Positions 36,379 to 44,173 of a stretch of 64,000 nucleotides of DNA are shown piece after piece. The position numbers and the translations under genes are program-made. Position 1 is the first letter of the stretch, and every line of letters starts with the position of its first letter. The notes beneath the pieces were generated by a model that had not been told where the DNA came from, ran no database searches, and saw only the letters and a program-made list of their open reading frames with translations. The DNA comes from Breznakia pachnodae (GTDB lineage: Bacteria > Bacillota_I > Bacilli_A > Erysipelotrichales > Erysipelotrichaceae), in contig NZ_JAUSUR010000001.1 in the NCBI RefSeq assembly GCF_030814225.1, positions 620,001-684,000 on the forward strand, in the 5' to 3' direction.

Positions 36379-38406
36379 TTATTCCTCTACAAGTTCTTCA
36401 ATATACTTTGTCATTTCTTCAAACGATGTTGCCTGTAAGATTGTCTGTTTGTATTTTGGTGTTGAGAAGATTGCCATAATATCTTTTAGAATCCTCAAGT
36501 GTTTCACCTGATCCTCAGCAGCTAATACTAGTATAAGCTTTGCACTTTTTTGTTTTGGAAATAAAATTTCTTTTTCAAAGACAGCCATTGAGAATGCAAG
36601 ATAATTTACTCCATCTTCCGCTTTCGCATGAGCCAATACCACATCATCAGTAATAAACATGTATGGTCCTAGAAGACGTGTCTGTTGGATAATTTCATCA
36701 ATATAGCGAGTCTCTATTGCCCCTTCATCAAGCAATGGTTGTGCGGCTACACGAATTGCCTGTTTCCAGTCCATATCATCATCAATAAAGATTAAATCCT
36801 CTTCATCCAAAGAATCAATAATTCCTTTACTGTTATCTTTTAACGGATGATATTGAATCGTATTTAAACTATCTACATAACGTTTGATATCTTCTCTTAA
36901 AGAAGGAAGTTTATTGTCATCTACATATTTCTTTACTACATCAAAAATATCATCTACACTAATTTGCGTTTTAATTGTTGTACGCATACATTTCTTTAAA
37001 ATCATAATTCGATCCGCATCCGTTAAGATTGGATGAACCAATAAACTGTTTGGATGATTTTCAATCATTACTGTACTGATTACTACTGTATACTTATCTT
37101 TCATTTCTTCAAACTCACTTAAAGAAATTACATCGATTCGATCTGCATATGGAACTAATGCGCTTACTTCACCACGAAGCATATTCCCTGTTGATAATCC
37201 ATTTGGACATACAATTAGAATATTCATTTCTTCAATGTTCTGGTTTGGTGTTATATAGGCACCAAAGTGTAAGGTAAGATAAGCAATTTCATTATCATTA
37301 ATAGGAACACCTATTCTTTGTGTAATACATTCAACCGCTTTCTTAGTAATCTCAAACAATTCAGGATATTGAACTTTAATTTCATCAATCAATGGATTTC
37401 CCAATTGAATTCCATACCGATACCGATAGAGAGAAGACTTTAAGTGCACAAACAAACTACGTTCTATTTCTGCATTATTATCAAACTCCACACAAGCAAT
37501 ACGACTAAATTCACTAACTAAGTCTTTCGCTATTTCATAAGGTTCCTGATCTTCATCAACATTCATCAAATCAAATGGTAACGCCTGTAATCTTGATCCT
37601 AATAAATGTAACGTAAGGTATAGTTTCTCATTTGATCTTAAATGAGAAAACTTTCTATCCACTAACTTATATTCATACGAATCCGTAATTGTATTTTTAT
37701 CCACATCACTAAAACTAAGTTCTTCTTCACTCTCTTCCATAATCGGAATAAAGTTTGCAAGTGCCTGTAATGTTTCTTCTACATATTTTGTATCTAATGT
37801 TTTTTCAATATAATCCAGTTTCTCTAAATTATCTATAATTTTAGATTCATAAGGAACTGGCAGTACTTTCTTACGATAAAACTCTGCTAGTTCAGGAAAG
37901 TATAAAAAGTACAATGCTCTACTACGTATTACATTTCCTAAAATCGCATAACCTGATTTTGTTTCGTAGTTTAGTTCTAAATCATATTCTACTAATTTTG
38001 AAGCAACTACTTTCAAGTCATTAATAATTGTATTTCTTGATACCTGACAAAAATTCATAAAATCTTCTATAAACAAAGGTCGATCACTTGTGATAATTCC
38101 ACAAATAATAATCTTCGCTCTTTCACTTGGTGAAAAGAATACATCATTCTGTACGGGCATTTCTTTTAATATCTCACGAATCAAATCTTTCTGTTCCTGC
38201 GACAAGAAAATACCCTTGTTTCTTTCCAAGCGTACCTCTTCTATTTTATTTGCTTCTAAAAAATCATTTATCTTACATAAATCATAATATGCACTTCTTT
38301 TGGAAATGTTGTTTTCTTTTGCGACATCCGCAATTCTTATGTAGTCTTCACTCATCAATAGCTTGTTGAGTAATTCCTGACAACGCACCTCTAAGTCCAT
38401 CATCAT
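36379..38406 (-). CDS. PRD-containing PTS regulator (MtlR/BglG-type activator) with EIIB and EIIA domains
   Basis: A 675-residue multidomain regulator. Residues ~1-170 hold two helix-turn-helix parts (IRIADVAKENNISKRSAYYDL; FMNFCQVSRNTIINDLKVV). Two PRD domains follow (~180-395), with histidines in HLRSNEKLYLTLHLLGSRL and EIAYLTLHFGAY. An EIIB-like domain (~405-495) carries the cysteine in ILIVCPNGLSTGNML. An EIIA domain of the mannitol/ascorbate type ends the protein (~530-670) with LAHAKAEDGV. Phosphorylation by PTS proteins controls such activators. The EIIA part closely resembles the ascorbate-family IIA at 15258-15704, but no PTS is adjacent, so its target is uncertain. Confidence 0.9.
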   Translation of the reverse strand: MMMDLEVRCQELLNKLLMSEDYIRIADVAKENNISKRSAYYDLCKINDFLEANKIEEVRLERNKGIFLSQEQKDLIREILKEMPVQNDVFFSPSERAKIIICGIITSDRPLFIEDFMNFCQVSRNTIINDLKVVASKLVEYDLELNYETKSGYAILGNVIRSRALYFLYFPELAEFYRKKVLPVPYESKIIDNLEKLDYIEKTLDTKYVEETLQALANFIPIMEESEEELSFSDVDKNTITDSYEYKLVDRKFSHLRSNEKLYLTLHLLGSRLQALPFDLMNVDEDQEPYEIAKDLVSEFSRIACVEFDNNAEIERSLFVHLKSSLYRYRYGIQLGNPLIDEIKVQYPELFEITKKAVECITQRIGVPINDNEIAYLTLHFGAYITPNQNIEEMNILIVCPNGLSTGNMLRGEVSALVPYADRIDVISLSEFEEMKDKYTVVISTVMIENHPNSLLVHPILTDADRIMILKKCMRTTIKTQISVDDIFDVVKKYVDDNKLPSLREDIKRYVDSLNTIQYHPLKDNSKGIIDSLDEEDLIFIDDDMDWKQAIRVAAQPLLDEGAIETRYIDEIIQQTRLLGPYMFITDDVVLAHAKAEDGVNYLAFSMAVFEKEILFPKQKSAKLILVLAAEDQVKHLRILKDIMAIFSTPKYKQTILQATSFEEMTKYIEELVEE

Positions 38407-38499
38407 CTCACCTCTTTAGTTCTCTCTTTATCTCTATTATAAAAAATTGTCTCTTATGTTTTTATTGTAGCCAATGCCTTTTTGAATGTCAAACTATGA

Positions 38500-39417
38500 T
38501 TATATTAATATTATTCCTGTATGTAATCGTTGTAGTTCATCATTCACTTCTGTTTTTGTTGGAATTGATAGTTGTCCACCAATTTTTCTAACCGATAGTG
38601 ATGCAGCCATACTTGATATTTTTAATGTATCAACCAAGCAATATCCTTTATCTAGACAATAAGCAAAAGCTCCATGAAATACATCTCCTGCCCCTGTAGT
38701 ATCAACTGCATCTGCTTTATATGCAGGCAAATGATAAATACAATTATTCTCTTCATAAAGTAATCCTTGTTCACCCAAAGTAACAACAATAATCCCATCA
38801 CTAAGTTCTCTAAGTTTTTGAAACACTAATTCCCAAGAATTTTTATCCTTAATATCAACATCAACTTGTGCATATTGATATAAGAAATCCTGTGAGCAAA
38901 CTAAGTAATCAATCTCTTTTGATAAGATTCTTGTCGCATCACGAAAGCTTCCAGCATCAATAATAGATATTGCATTTGGATACTTCTTTAGTGCCTGCAA
39001 TGATGCTTCAAGTTCATGTCCATCAACTAAGATAACATTAGGTTCTCTTTGTGGTAATTTGAATTCAATCTCATTTAGTTTTCCTGGATAATTGAACAAT
39101 GTACGACTACCATTGTTTGTGTTTGTTACAACCATACTTAATGGTGTTTGAAACTTTTCATCTACAACTACACTATCTGTATTTACATTATTATTCTCTA
39201 GTTGCTTACGGATTACTTCACCATAAGCATCATTACCTACACGTGCAACTAATGATGTATCTCCACCCCAAATCCCACACAAAGAAGCTGCATTAGTAGC
39301 AGGTGCACCAATACATTCAAATTTACTTTCTACTCGATATTTACGATTTTCTTTAATCTCTTCAGAGATTGGAAATGTAATATCATAAACTGCTTGTCCT
39401 ATGCAATATATACTCAT
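38500..39417 (-). CDS. PfkB-family carbohydrate kinase
   Basis: A 305-residue ribokinase-like sugar kinase. The C-terminal signature is DTTGAGDVFHGAFAYCLDK with the catalytic aspartate in GAGD; the N-terminal part has GAPATNAASLCGIWGGDTSLVARVGND. The family phosphorylates fructose, ribose, tagatose 6-phosphate or related sugars, or nucleosides; the particular substrate cannot be fixed. There is only a weak ribosome site (GGTGATAAATT). It lies upstream of the PRD activator on the same strand; both may belong to one sugar pathway. Confidence 0.86.
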   Translation of the reverse strand: MSIYCIGQAVYDITFPISEEIKENRKYRVESKFECIGAPATNAASLCGIWGGDTSLVARVGNDAYGEVIRKQLENNNVNTDSVVVDEKFQTPLSMVVTNTNNGSRTLFNYPGKLNEIEFKLPQREPNVILVDGHELEASLQALKKYPNAISIIDAGSFRDATRILSKEIDYLVCSQDFLYQYAQVDVDIKDKNSWELVFQKLRELSDGIIVVTLGEQGLLYEENNCIYHLPAYKADAVDTTGAGDVFHGAFAYCLDKGYCLVDTLKISSMAASLSVRKIGGQLSIPTKTEVNDELQRLHTGIILI

Positions 39418-39493
39418 AATTTATCACCAAAATAATTATAGCATCAATCCACTTGTTTTCGATACATACTATTTTATAATCATTCATATAAAA

Positions 39494-39522
39494 ATTTGGG
39501 ATAACTTTCGTCAATCCCAAAT
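39494..39522 (-). terminator. Terminator after the T7SS effector cassette
   Basis: TTTGGGAT/ATCCCAAA stem with an 11-base loop followed by TTTTTATA on the minus strand. Confidence 0.8.
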
Positions 39523-39562
39523 CAATTCTTATTATCATTCTATATAATTTATAATCAATTAT

Positions 39563-41089
39563 TTAACTTGTAAAATTATTTCTATATTTTTGCAAACTTT
39601 CAGTTCTCTTCTTTAATTGTTTAGCAAAGTTACTATCTGCTTCATAAACATCTGCAATTATTTTATTATATTTTTCATCTGTAATTGAATTTATTCTTAA
39701 CATTTCAAAACAGTCGTTTGCAACCATTCTATGTGCATCTGTAACTCCAGTATTTGATAAAATATTAGCAACATAATCCCAACCACTGACTGAACCGATA
39801 GATAACATATCATTTGTTAGTTCATTAATCAAGCAATCATGCATTACTGCTTGTGCGTTACTGCTGAAATCTCTAACTATTTTTTTAGCAGCAGCAACTG
39901 ACTTATATGCCTTATTATAGTTCAATAATAATTCATTCAATCGATTCTTAACTCCCTTGTTTTCAGACATAAAAGATGATACTACTTTATAACCTTTATA
40001 CACTTGGATTGCTCCTACTAAGTATTTAAGTGCAGAATCATCAGGGATAAATATATTAATATTTTCTAACAACAACTCTATATCTTCTTCAGTCATTCCT
40101 AAGTCTATACCAAAGTTATAAATATGAGCAATCAAACGCCACCAAAATTCTTCTGGAATATCATCAAAACTATAATCAGGATCTCCACATCCATCCGTCT
40201 CCATTAAATGCATTACCATTGTAGAAAAAATTTCAAAATCATCTTCAGACATATTTTCCCTAAAGTATTCAACCACGTTACCTAAAAATATGGCTGTTGG
40301 ATCTTGTTTCACGCCTTCAGTATTTCTCATTTCCAAAACACCATCTTTTAATTCAAACATTGTTAATGGTGAATGCTGACGCTTTAGAGTATTATAATCC
40401 CCATCCATTAACCAATCCAATAGATTTCCATCACTCTCTGTAAAAAAGATATTTCCTGCTATTGTAGTAAATAGTGGGTTTACATAGTCACTTTGATTTG
40501 AATAAGAAAAGATTTTATCCTTATTTTTTTCAATTTGATCCTGATATTGGATTAAGAATCCCTTCCCCATTCCTTGTCCATCAAAAGAATATCCTGCTGT
40601 AACATCATCACATAAAATAGTTACAACCTGTGCCTTATTTCCACCTTTTGAATGTCCACTCGCAAATAATTCTGAATCTGGATATACTTGAGCAATCATA
40701 TTGGTGTAGTTAACAGCATTTTGTTGTTGAGGTGTTGTGATTGTCATCAACAACCCACCCATTGCATTATCATGCCATTCCAGTGATCCAGTACCTTTAA
40801 ACACAATATACACTTCATTTGTACTGCTGTTAACAAAAGTTACATTCTTTTGAGCATCTTTAACACTTTCAATATCAGCAATTTTGATATTAGAAAAATA
40901 AGTTTCATTTTGTTTTACTGTTTTTAATAATGCATCCCACTCTTCTTGTGTTGCAATCATATCATCATTTGGTTTCACTAATAGACCATCATCCACCATC
41001 TCAAAAACACTAATATCTGAATTAGATTTATTAATTCCACTTGAATATACTAATGAGTTTAGTATCAACAATACCTCATGAATATTCAT
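39563..41089 (-). CDS. Lipase-like (DUF2974/Mbeg1-type) effector of a type VII secretion cassette
   Basis: A 508-residue protein with no signal peptide. Residues ~70-240 form an alpha/beta-hydrolase domain with the nucleophile elbow GHSKGG (Ser147), preceded by VYIVFKGTGSLEWHDNA, as in DUF2974 lipase-like proteins. The remaining ~340-508 are mostly helical and end in a long coiled region, resembling an LXG-type secretion domain placed at the C-terminus. This reversed order is known from the S. aureus T7SS lipase TslA. Its start overlaps the preceding lipoprotein gene (ATGA), and three small helical proteins lie upstream. Likely a secreted antibacterial lipase; no secretion-machine genes are in the window. 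Confidence 0.72.
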   Translation of the reverse strand: MNIHEVLLILNSLVYSSGINKSNSDISVFEMVDDGLLVKPNDDMIATQEEWDALLKTVKQNETYFSNIKIADIESVKDAQKNVTFVNSSTNEVYIVFKGTGSLEWHDNAMGGLLMTITTPQQQNAVNYTNMIAQVYPDSELFASGHSKGGNKAQVVTILCDDVTAGYSFDGQGMGKGFLIQYQDQIEKNKDKIFSYSNQSDYVNPLFTTIAGNIFFTESDGNLLDWLMDGDYNTLKRQHSPLTMFELKDGVLEMRNTEGVKQDPTAIFLGNVVEYFRENMSEDDFEIFSTMVMHLMETDGCGDPDYSFDDIPEEFWWRLIAHIYNFGIDLGMTEEDIELLLENINIFIPDDSALKYLVGAIQVYKGYKVVSSFMSENKGVKNRLNELLLNYNKAYKSVAAAKKIVRDFSSNAQAVMHDCLINELTNDMLSIGSVSGWDYVANILSNTGVTDAHRMVANDCFEMLRINSITDEKYNKIIADVYEADSNFAKQLKKRTESLQKYRNNFTS

Positions 41090-41850
41090 CGAACTCTCAC
41101 TCCATCTTCCAAGTTGTTTGAGGTAAACCAGAAAGATCTTAATGGTTTTTCATCTATTCCATCATTATAAGTAAAATTAGCATTACTCACATCCATAGAA
41201 TATAATTTTTTAAATTGCTGAATGAGTTGCTCATTTTCATAATACACATCAGTTTTACATATATAAATATTAATACTAAAGTGAACATCATTAGTTGTAT
41301 TTGTTTTCAATTCCTCATATAAATTTACTATTTCATTTTCTATTTTACTATCTTCAACATCTCCTTCTTTCAGTAAAATTTTTGTAGATATAGTAATTTT
41401 ATTCTCTTTAGCAATTTCTGACAAAGGAATGTCTTGTTCATATTTTTCTATAGGAACTCCGTCTCCCGTTATGATACTAAAAGCAGTATATTCATATTCA
41501 CTAAAATTGTTTAGAATCATTGGATCCATCAATTTATTCACTTCGTCTTTATATAACAAATATGTATAATCATCAGTCAATAATTCCTTTTCATTTTCAT
41601 AGAACCAATTCACAGTAATCTCGTTTTTTAGTTTATCATTTTTTGCAATTACTCGAGCATTTACCTCTTTTGATATTATTGAATTGTAACCTATATCTAT
41701 CAACTCGAACTCCTGTCCATACTTATTCTCCATGTACTCTATAATTGATACCTCTACTTCATCTAATGTAAAACTTTTATCTTCATTCATGTATCTACAT
41801 CCTCCTACTATAAATATGCTGAATACAATTATTATTTTCCATTTTTTCAT
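41086..41850 (-). CDS. Lipoprotein, probable immunity protein to the lipase-like effector (copy 2)
   Basis: A 254-residue lipoprotein with a signal peptide and lipobox IVGGC near residue 18. Residues ~19-75 are nearly identical to those of the paralogue at 42061-42822 (EDKSFTLDEVE, YNSIISKEVNARVI), while the rest is strongly diverged. It directly precedes the effector with an ATGA overlap. In the S. aureus TslA system, the immunity protein TilA is a membrane lipoprotein, so this gene is the best candidate for protection against the effector. Function is inferred from position. Confidence 0.72.
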   Translation of the reverse strand: MKKWKIIIVFSIFIVGGCRYMNEDKSFTLDEVEVSIIEYMENKYGQEFELIDIGYNSIISKEVNARVIAKNDKLKNEITVNWFYENEKELLTDDYTYLLYKDEVNKLMDPMILNNFSEYEYTAFSIITGDGVPIEKYEQDIPLSEIAKENKITISTKILLKEGDVEDSKIENEIVNLYEELKTNTTNDVHFSINIYICKTDVYYENEQLIQQFKKLYSMDVSNANFTYNDGIDEKPLRSFWFTSNNLEDGVRVR

Positions 41851-41935
41851 TTCGTTTCCGCCTTTATTCTTATTGATAAACTCTTAATATATATTGTCCA
41901 ACACTAACTAACGTTACATTCGTCTTGTATAGCAA

Positions 41936-42064
41936 TCACAATGTTGGTTTAGTCAATCCGGTTTTTTGTACTAATTCATAGACATTGATATTTAAATTTT
42001 CTTTATTAATACCATTTGAGTAGAGTAATGAATTCAATATCAACAATACTTCCGCTTTACTCAT
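41936..42064 (-). pseudogene. Truncated duplicate of the effector N-terminus
   Basis: An open frame of 42 codons, too short for most gene callers, begins at an ATG that overlaps the stop of the upstream lipoprotein gene (ATGA). Its product begins MSKAEVLLILNSLLYSNGIN and aligns along its length with the first ~42 residues of the effector at 39563-41089 (MNIHEVLLILNSLVYSSGIN). It then ends at TGA with the rest of the gene absent. The same lipoprotein-ATGA-effector junction is therefore present twice, and this copy is a remnant of a second effector gene. Confidence 0.85.
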
Positions 42065-42822
42065 CGTATTGTCACTCCTCTTTTTATATCATTCGTTGTA
42101 AAACTAAATGTTTTTAAAATCACCCTATCTGGTTTATTATACGTCAATGACGCATCTCTCCTATCTAAAGAAAACATTTTTTTATATTCTTCTACTAATG
42201 GTCGGTTTTCTTCAAAAGTAGTATTATCACATACCAATACACTTACTCCAAACTTCACATCAGAAGTTGTATCTTTTTTTATTTCTTCATATAATCTCAA
42301 TATTTTTTGTTTTATTTCTTCTTCTTTTTCCAGAGAACTTTCATCTAGTAAAATTATTGTCCAAATATCAATATCATAATTTTTACTAATTTCAGAAAAT
42401 GAAACTGTTTTATCATACTTTTCAATTGGGATGCTATCTGCTATATTGCTATATGTAATATAATTAACTTCATTAAATTGAATTTTTACCTGTTGATCCA
42501 TAAAATCATTTAATTCTAACTTGTATATTAGACGGGTATAATTATCATCTATCAGTTCTTCACCATCTTCATAAAACCAATTTACACTAATCTCATTTTT
42601 TTGTTCATCACTTTTGTCAATTACACGTGCATTTACCTCTTTTGATATTATTGAATTATATCCAATATCAACCAATTCAAATTTCTGTCCATATTTGGTT
42701 TCCACATATTCTATAATTGATATCTCTACCTCGTCTAATGTGAAACTTTTATCTTCATCCATATATCTGCAACCATTAACCATAAGCACACACAATGCTA
42801 ACATTAGTTTAATTTTCTTCAT
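42061..42822 (-). CDS. Lipoprotein, paralogue of the probable immunity protein (copy 1)
   Basis: A 253-residue lipoprotein, signal peptide with lipobox MVNGC near residue 17. The N-terminal half is very similar to that of the next lipoprotein; the C-terminal half is divergent, but both end in GVxxR. The ATG at 42822 is used; a TTG nine bases upstream is possible and neither has a strong ribosome site. It overlaps the truncated effector copy (ATGA). It may be an orphan immunity protein against a different version of the effector. Confidence 0.72.
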   Translation of the reverse strand: MKKIKLMLALCVLMVNGCRYMDEDKSFTLDEVEISIIEYVETKYGQKFELVDIGYNSIISKEVNARVIDKSDEQKNEISVNWFYEDGEELIDDNYTRLIYKLELNDFMDQQVKIQFNEVNYITYSNIADSIPIEKYDKTVSFSEISKNYDIDIWTIILLDESSLEKEEEIKQKILRLYEEIKKDTTSDVKFGVSVLVCDNTTFEENRPLVEEYKKMFSLDRRDASLTYNKPDRVILKTFSFTTNDIKRGVTIR

Positions 42823-42850
42823 ACATTTCAATTCTTACATTATAAATAAT

Positions 42851-43147
42851 TTATTTTTTAGTATGACTTCTCAAACTAGATACCATCGTCTTATCTAATT
42901 CAATATGATCATTAATATAGTTTTCTATTGATTCTGTTAGCTCTGTCATATGATTATAGATTGTTGCTTTTAATGTATACATCTCTTGTACCATGGCTTT
43001 TAATTCATTTACTGAATCACCACTACTTTCCCTAAGTAAATCATTGCAGTCAAATTCGGTAATACTTGATACTGAATCTTGAATATTTTTCATTTTGCTT
43101 AATGTATCTGTACATATTTTTGTTTTTATTGCTAATTCTTTTCCCAT
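42851..43147 (-). CDS. Small helical T7SS-associated protein (98 residues)
   Basis: A 98-residue protein predicted to be almost wholly helical, without a signal peptide. Size, helical pattern and position resemble the WXG100-like or TIGR04197/DUF5344-type partners that bind LXG-type secretion domains. No WXG motif is visible. AGGAGGG precedes the ATG. It follows the 110-residue gene by 9 bases. The family name is a judgement from context and shape, not from a clear motif. Confidence 0.6.
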   Translation of the reverse strand: MGKELAIKTKICTDTLSKMKNIQDSVSSITEFDCNDLLRESSGDSVNELKAMVQEMYTLKATIYNHMTELTESIENYINDHIELDKTMVSSLRSHTKK

Positions 43148-43156
43148 GTTTCCCTC

Positions 43157-43489
43157 CTAATATAAGATTGAGTCAATTTCATCTATATCTGAAATAAAAT
43201 CGTTCACTGATTTTCCTAAAAAACTTTTTCCACTTGTTACTTTTATTGATTCATGCCCTTGACTTTTACCACTAACTTTCACTTGTTTCTCAACTACATA
43301 AAAAGAACTTAATGGAGCTATCTTATTTTTAATCACTTCTATCATTTCACTATTCTTTAAACCTTCACTATGGATTACAGTTGCGTTACTATAATATTCT
43401 TCACAGTAACCAATCAATTCTTTCATGAATTGATTAATAAAATCTTCTGCTTGCTTTAGTTCACTATCCTTTATAATTAATTCACTCAT
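43157..43489 (-). CDS. Small T7SS-associated protein (110 residues)
   Basis: A 110-residue cytoplasmic-type protein. Residues ~5-65 are helical (LKQAEDFINQFMKELIGYCEEYY); residues ~70-90 are basic with Gly/Ser (VSGKSQGHESIKVTSGKSF). I do not recognise the family. It lies between two other small helical proteins, with GGAGGGG as ribosome site, and is probably another secretion partner of the effector. Confidence 0.58.
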   Translation of the reverse strand: MSELIIKDSELKQAEDFINQFMKELIGYCEEYYSNATVIHSEGLKNSEMIEVIKNKIAPLSSFYVVEKQVKVSGKSQGHESIKVTSGKSFLGKSVNDFISDIDEIDSILY

Positions 43490-43499
43490 TTTACCCCTC

Positions 43500-43925
43500 C
43501 TAATAGTTAGCTAAACATTTATTTAATTCCCATTGTAAATCATCATGTTGATAATTCAATGAACGTATACTACTCTCAATATCTAAAATCTGATTTTGTA
43601 ATTGTTCTTTCTTTTTATTCATTCTCCAAATAACATCATCAATATTTTGAATGATTCGATTCCCTTTTTGTCCGTACAAAAAATTCTGCATATATTCAGA
43701 ATAGTTTTTGGTACCTCCACCTTTTCTTAATGTGTCTTCGTAGTTTGAAATCATACTTCGTTTTCTTGTAATATCACTAACTATTGTATTTTTTCTATTT
43801 TCATAGTTAGTGATGAACTGTTGTAAGTCAGCTACTTTTTCCTGATTACTTCTTAATGATGAATAAGAATTATTCAACTGATTTTCAATTTGTGTTAATT
43901 GACTTCTAATCTGATATTCTTCCAT
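43500..43925 (-). CDS. Coiled-coil protein, DUF5082/YwqH-like T7SS partner
   Basis: A 141-residue protein of nearly continuous heptads, broken around residues 68-82 (GGGTKNYSEY). The length and pattern resemble DUF5082 (B. subtilis YwqH), which with DUF5344 stands in front of LXG toxin genes. It is the first gene of the cassette; AGGAGGG precedes the ATG and an intrinsic terminator lies only 20-50 bases upstream, which implies that expression needs read-through of the leader. Confidence 0.65.
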   Translation of the reverse strand: MEEYQIRSQLTQIENQLNNSYSSLRSNQEKVADLQQFITNYENRKNTIVSDITRKRSMISNYEDTLRKGGGTKNYSEYMQNFLYGQKGNRIIQNIDDVIWRMNKKKEQLQNQILDIESSIRSLNYQHDDLQWELNKCLANY

Positions 43926-44108
43926 TATTCCCTCCTAGTATTCTAAAATAAAAAACACCTAAGATAGGTGTTTAAATGGTTATATAATACTACCAAGCAA
44001 AACGAAAAATATCACTAAAAAAGTGTTCCCTATCTTCTTTCATTAGTTAAACTGACATTTAACCACTGCCCTGTAGTTTTAGTTGCCCCTCAGTCTGGTG
44101 TTTCCATT
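43926..44108 (-). promoter_or_regulatory. Structured leader, candidate attenuator or riboswitch, of the T7SS cassette
   Basis: About 180 bases lie between the promoter and the first gene. Reading 5' to 3' on the minus strand, there is a possible stem ACTG...CAGT, a hairpin GTTAAA/TTTAAC, then AAGATAGG, a small CACT/AGTG hairpin, then the terminator. AAGATAGG can pair with the terminator's 5' arm. I could not match it to a known riboswitch class, T-box or RAT element. Confidence 0.5.
43949..43973 (-). terminator. Intrinsic terminator in the leader of the T7SS cassette
   Basis: AAACACCTA/TAGGTGTTT stem with TCT loop and TTTTTT on the minus strand, located between the leader promoter and the first gene of the cassette. 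The segment CCTATCTT in its 5' arm and loop is exactly complementary to AAGATAGG upstream in the leader (44029-44036). Confidence 0.85.
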
Positions 44109-44114
44109 AATGAT

Positions 44115-44143
44115 ATTTTACCAAAAACCAAGTGAAATAACAA
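44115..44143 (-). promoter_or_regulatory. Promoter of the T7SS cassette leader
   Basis: TTGTTA (44138-44143), 17-base spacer, TGG-extended TAAAAT (44115-44120) on the minus strand; start point near 44108. Confidence 0.6.
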
Positions 44144-44173
44144 ATTTTTCAGTTATTAATATGCTTATTTAGC

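Noticed and set aside
43976-44108. Known riboswitch classes in the T7SS leader (c-di-GMP-I, T-box, preQ1)
   Set aside because: Only fragments such as ACAGGGCA match c-di-GMP-I; GACGCAAAGCC and the T-box GGTGG/terminator arrangement are missing.
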